This document shows positions 4,751 through 5,937 of a DNA stretch of 5,937 nt, one piece after another. The DNA lies in the NCBI GenBank assembly GCA_030832365.1, contig JAURJF010000057.1, forward strand, positions 1 to 5,937, in the 5' to 3' direction. Position 1 is the first letter of the stretch. Each line of letters starts with the position of its first letter. Under the pieces are notes generated by a model. The model was not told where the DNA came from, did not search any database, and was given only the letters and a program-made list of their open reading frames with translations. Position numbers and translations under genes: made by a program. The DNA is from Candidatus Nanopelagicales bacterium (GTDB lineage Bacteria; Actinomycetota; Actinomycetes; Nanopelagicales; Nanopelagicaceae).

Positions 4751-5709
4751 AACATCTATTATCGATAGCTGATTTAAGCAAAGATGAGGCAATAGAGGTA
4801 CTTGATACTGCAGCCGAGTTAGCTCGCCTCTCTGAAGGAACAGGTAAGAAATTCCCAACTCTTAGAGGTAGGACTGTTGTTAATCTCTTTTTTGAAGATT
4901 CAACTAGAACTAGAATCTCATTTGAAGCAGCTGCAAAACGTTTATCTGCCGATGTAATTAACTTCGCCGCCAAAGGATCAAGTGTAAGTAAAGGCGAGAG
5001 CCTTAAAGATACAGCTCTCACTCTTCAGGCAATGGGAGCAGATGCAGTAGTAATTCGCCATGGCGCATCTGGCGCAGCCCATCAACTTGCAAAGCAAGAA
5101 TGGATGAAAGGCGTTGTTATCAATGCGGGAGATGGAACTCATGAACATCCAACTCAAGCTCTCCTTGATGCCTTTACTATCCGGCGCCATCTAAAGGAGA
5201 ATCAAGGTGATTTATCAGGAATAAAGGTTGGAATTATTGGCGATATCCTTCACTCAAGGGTTGCCCGAAGTAATATTCTTCTTCTAAAAAAACTTGGCGC
5301 AGAGGTAGTTCTAATTGCACCGCCAACTCTAATTCCAGTTGGAGTTGCTAAGTGGGAAGTTGGCGTTAGTTATTCTCTCGATGATCAGATCAAATCTCTC
5401 GATGTAGTAATGGCCCTTCGAGTTCAGAAAGAGCGAATGAACGATCTTTATTTTCCAACGGAGCGAGAATATGCCAGAGGATATGGACTCACTTCAGAAC
5501 GAATGAAGCAGATGAAAACTAAATCTATAGTTATGCATCCCGGTCCTATGAACCGAGGACTTGAAATTTCGGCAGAATCTGCTGATTCACAGCGCTCAGT
5601 GATTGTGGAACAAGTTGCCAATGGAGTTAGCGTTCGAATGGCAGTTCTCTATCTAACACTTGGTGGAGCAACCTTTAAGGAGCTAGCTAGTAGCGGGGAG
5701 AGTTTATGA
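4747..5709 (+). CDS. pyrB: Aspartate carbamoyltransferase catalytic subunit
   Basis: PyrB condenses carbamoyl phosphate with aspartate to give N-carbamoyl-aspartate, the committed step of pyrimidine synthesis. At 320 residues it is a normal catalytic chain (about 305-320), and it acts as a trimer. Carbamoyl-phosphate contacts are in FFEDSTRTRISFE (S52, T53, R54, R56) and, from the neighbouring subunit, K82 in SVSKGESLKDT. R104-H105 lie in IRHGASG, and H134, P135, T136 and Q137 in GTHEHPTQALLD. The aspartate domain has HSRVARSN (R171), ALRVQKER (R225) and HPGPMNRGLEI (264-274). No regulatory PyrI partner is visible. The ATG overlaps the pyrR stop by four bases and a GAAGG (4733-4737) lies nine bases upstream. 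Its stop in turn overlaps the pyrC ATG. Control is expected through the PyrR hairpin at the operon head. Confidence 0.97.
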   Translation: MKHLLSIADLSKDEAIEVLDTAAELARLSEGTGKKFPTLRGRTVVNLFFEDSTRTRISFEAAAKRLSADVINFAAKGSSVSKGESLKDTALTLQAMGADAVVIRHGASGAAHQLAKQEWMKGVVINAGDGTHEHPTQALLDAFTIRRHLKENQGDLSGIKVGIIGDILHSRVARSNILLLKKLGAEVVLIAPPTLIPVGVAKWEVGVSYSLDDQIKSLDVVMALRVQKERMNDLYFPTEREYARGYGLTSERMKQMKTKSIVMHPGPMNRGLEISAESADSQRSVIVEQVANGVSVRMAVLYLTLGGATFKELASSGESL

Positions 5710-5937
5710 GCTCATATCGGATCACTGGTGCTAAAGATTCAAATGGGAAAGCAAGTGAATACTTTATCTCTGATGGCAAATTCGTCAATGAAGGTGAGCT
5801 AGCAGGTGGCGCCAAAAACATTGATGCAAAAGGTTTAACGATATTGCCTGGTTTTGTTGATCTCCATACCCATTTGCGAGAGCCAGGTAGAGAAGATGCC
5901 GAGACTGTACTAACAGCTTCAATGGCAGCAGCAACTG
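5706..5937 (+). CDS. pyrC: Dihydroorotase, N-terminal part (3' end outside window)
   Basis: Dihydroorotase closes N-carbamoyl-aspartate to dihydroorotate, the step after PyrB; it is a zinc enzyme of the amidohydrolase superfamily. Only 77 codons are visible of a protein usually about 420-440 residues long in actinobacteria. They show the beta-rich N-terminal segment, the LPGFVDLHTHLREPG motif (residues 47-61) with the metal-binding pair H54 and H56, and R58, which contacts substrate; EDAETV follows. This pattern is that of the class I (long) dihydroorotases. The ATG at 5706 overlaps the pyrB stop as ATGA and has a strong GGGGAG at 5695-5700, five bases upstream, which settles the start. The frame is still open at the window edge. 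Confidence 0.95.
   Translation, partial: MSSYRITGAKDSNGKASEYFISDGKFVNEGELAGGAKNIDAKGLTILPGFVDLHTHLREPGREDAETVLTASMAAAT

Noticed and set aside
4291..5190. Minus-strand open frames of 70-116 codons across pyrR and pyrB.
   Set aside because: They are fully antisense to well-supported genes, have no recognisable domains and no credible start signals.
1..5937. CRISPR arrays, insertion sequences, tRNA or rRNA genes, and long repeats.
   Set aside because: I read both strands and saw no spaced repeats, terminal inverted repeats with transposase, cloverleaf or ribosomal RNA sequence; nearly every base belongs to a recognised housekeeping or regulatory gene.

Overview
The window is a compact, almost entirely coding stretch of a bacterial chromosome. 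It holds ten genes: two truncated by the window edges, eight complete. The proteins look actinobacterial: a BldD-family regulator, an EF-P with a PGKGP loop, a type II dehydroquinase, AroC and AroK close in wording to those of mycobacteria and streptomycetes, and a pyrR-pyrB-pyrC cluster beside nusB and bldD. Base composition, however, is low for that phylum (roughly mid-40s percent G+C, judged by eye). Gene spacing is very tight, with ATGA overlaps and zero-length gaps. Together these suggest a streamlined low-GC actinobacterium, for example one of the freshwater acI/Nanopelagicales type. That assignment is an inference; the phylum is much more secure than the lineage.

Left part (1-2628, + strand): aromatic amino acid (shikimate) genes in the order aroC (3' part only), aroK, aroB, aroQ. 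They supply chorismate synthase, shikimate kinase, 3-dehydroquinate synthase and 3-dehydroquinate dehydratase, four of the seven steps to chorismate. Centre (2655-3626, + strand): efp and nusB, a translation factor and a transcription antitermination/rRNA-processing factor, joined stop to start. A possible weak internal promoter lies before efp.

Next comes one gene on the minus strand (3604-4089), a BldD-like DNA-binding regulator. Its last codons overlap the end of nusB tail to tail by 23 bases. It keeps the RxD-X8-RxxD signature by which Streptomyces BldD binds cyclic di-GMP. Its most likely start is far inside the longest open frame and may be leaderless.

Right part (4090-5937, + strand): a 127-base divergent regulatory region, then pyrR, pyrB and the 5' end of pyrC, the start of a pyrimidine biosynthesis operon. 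Just upstream of pyrR is a clear PyrR-binding RNA hairpin (hexaloop CUGUGA, lower stem pairing with the Shine-Dalgarno sequence). It implies that PyrR represses translation of its own operon when UMP/UTP is abundant. A candidate extended -10 element would start the transcript almost exactly at the base of this hairpin.

Most of the window is ordinary housekeeping sequence and I see no wholly new system, mobile element, CRISPR array, tRNA or rRNA. The points most worth following are the PyrR RNA switch, the retained cyclic di-GMP signature in BldD, and the arrangement around bldD.
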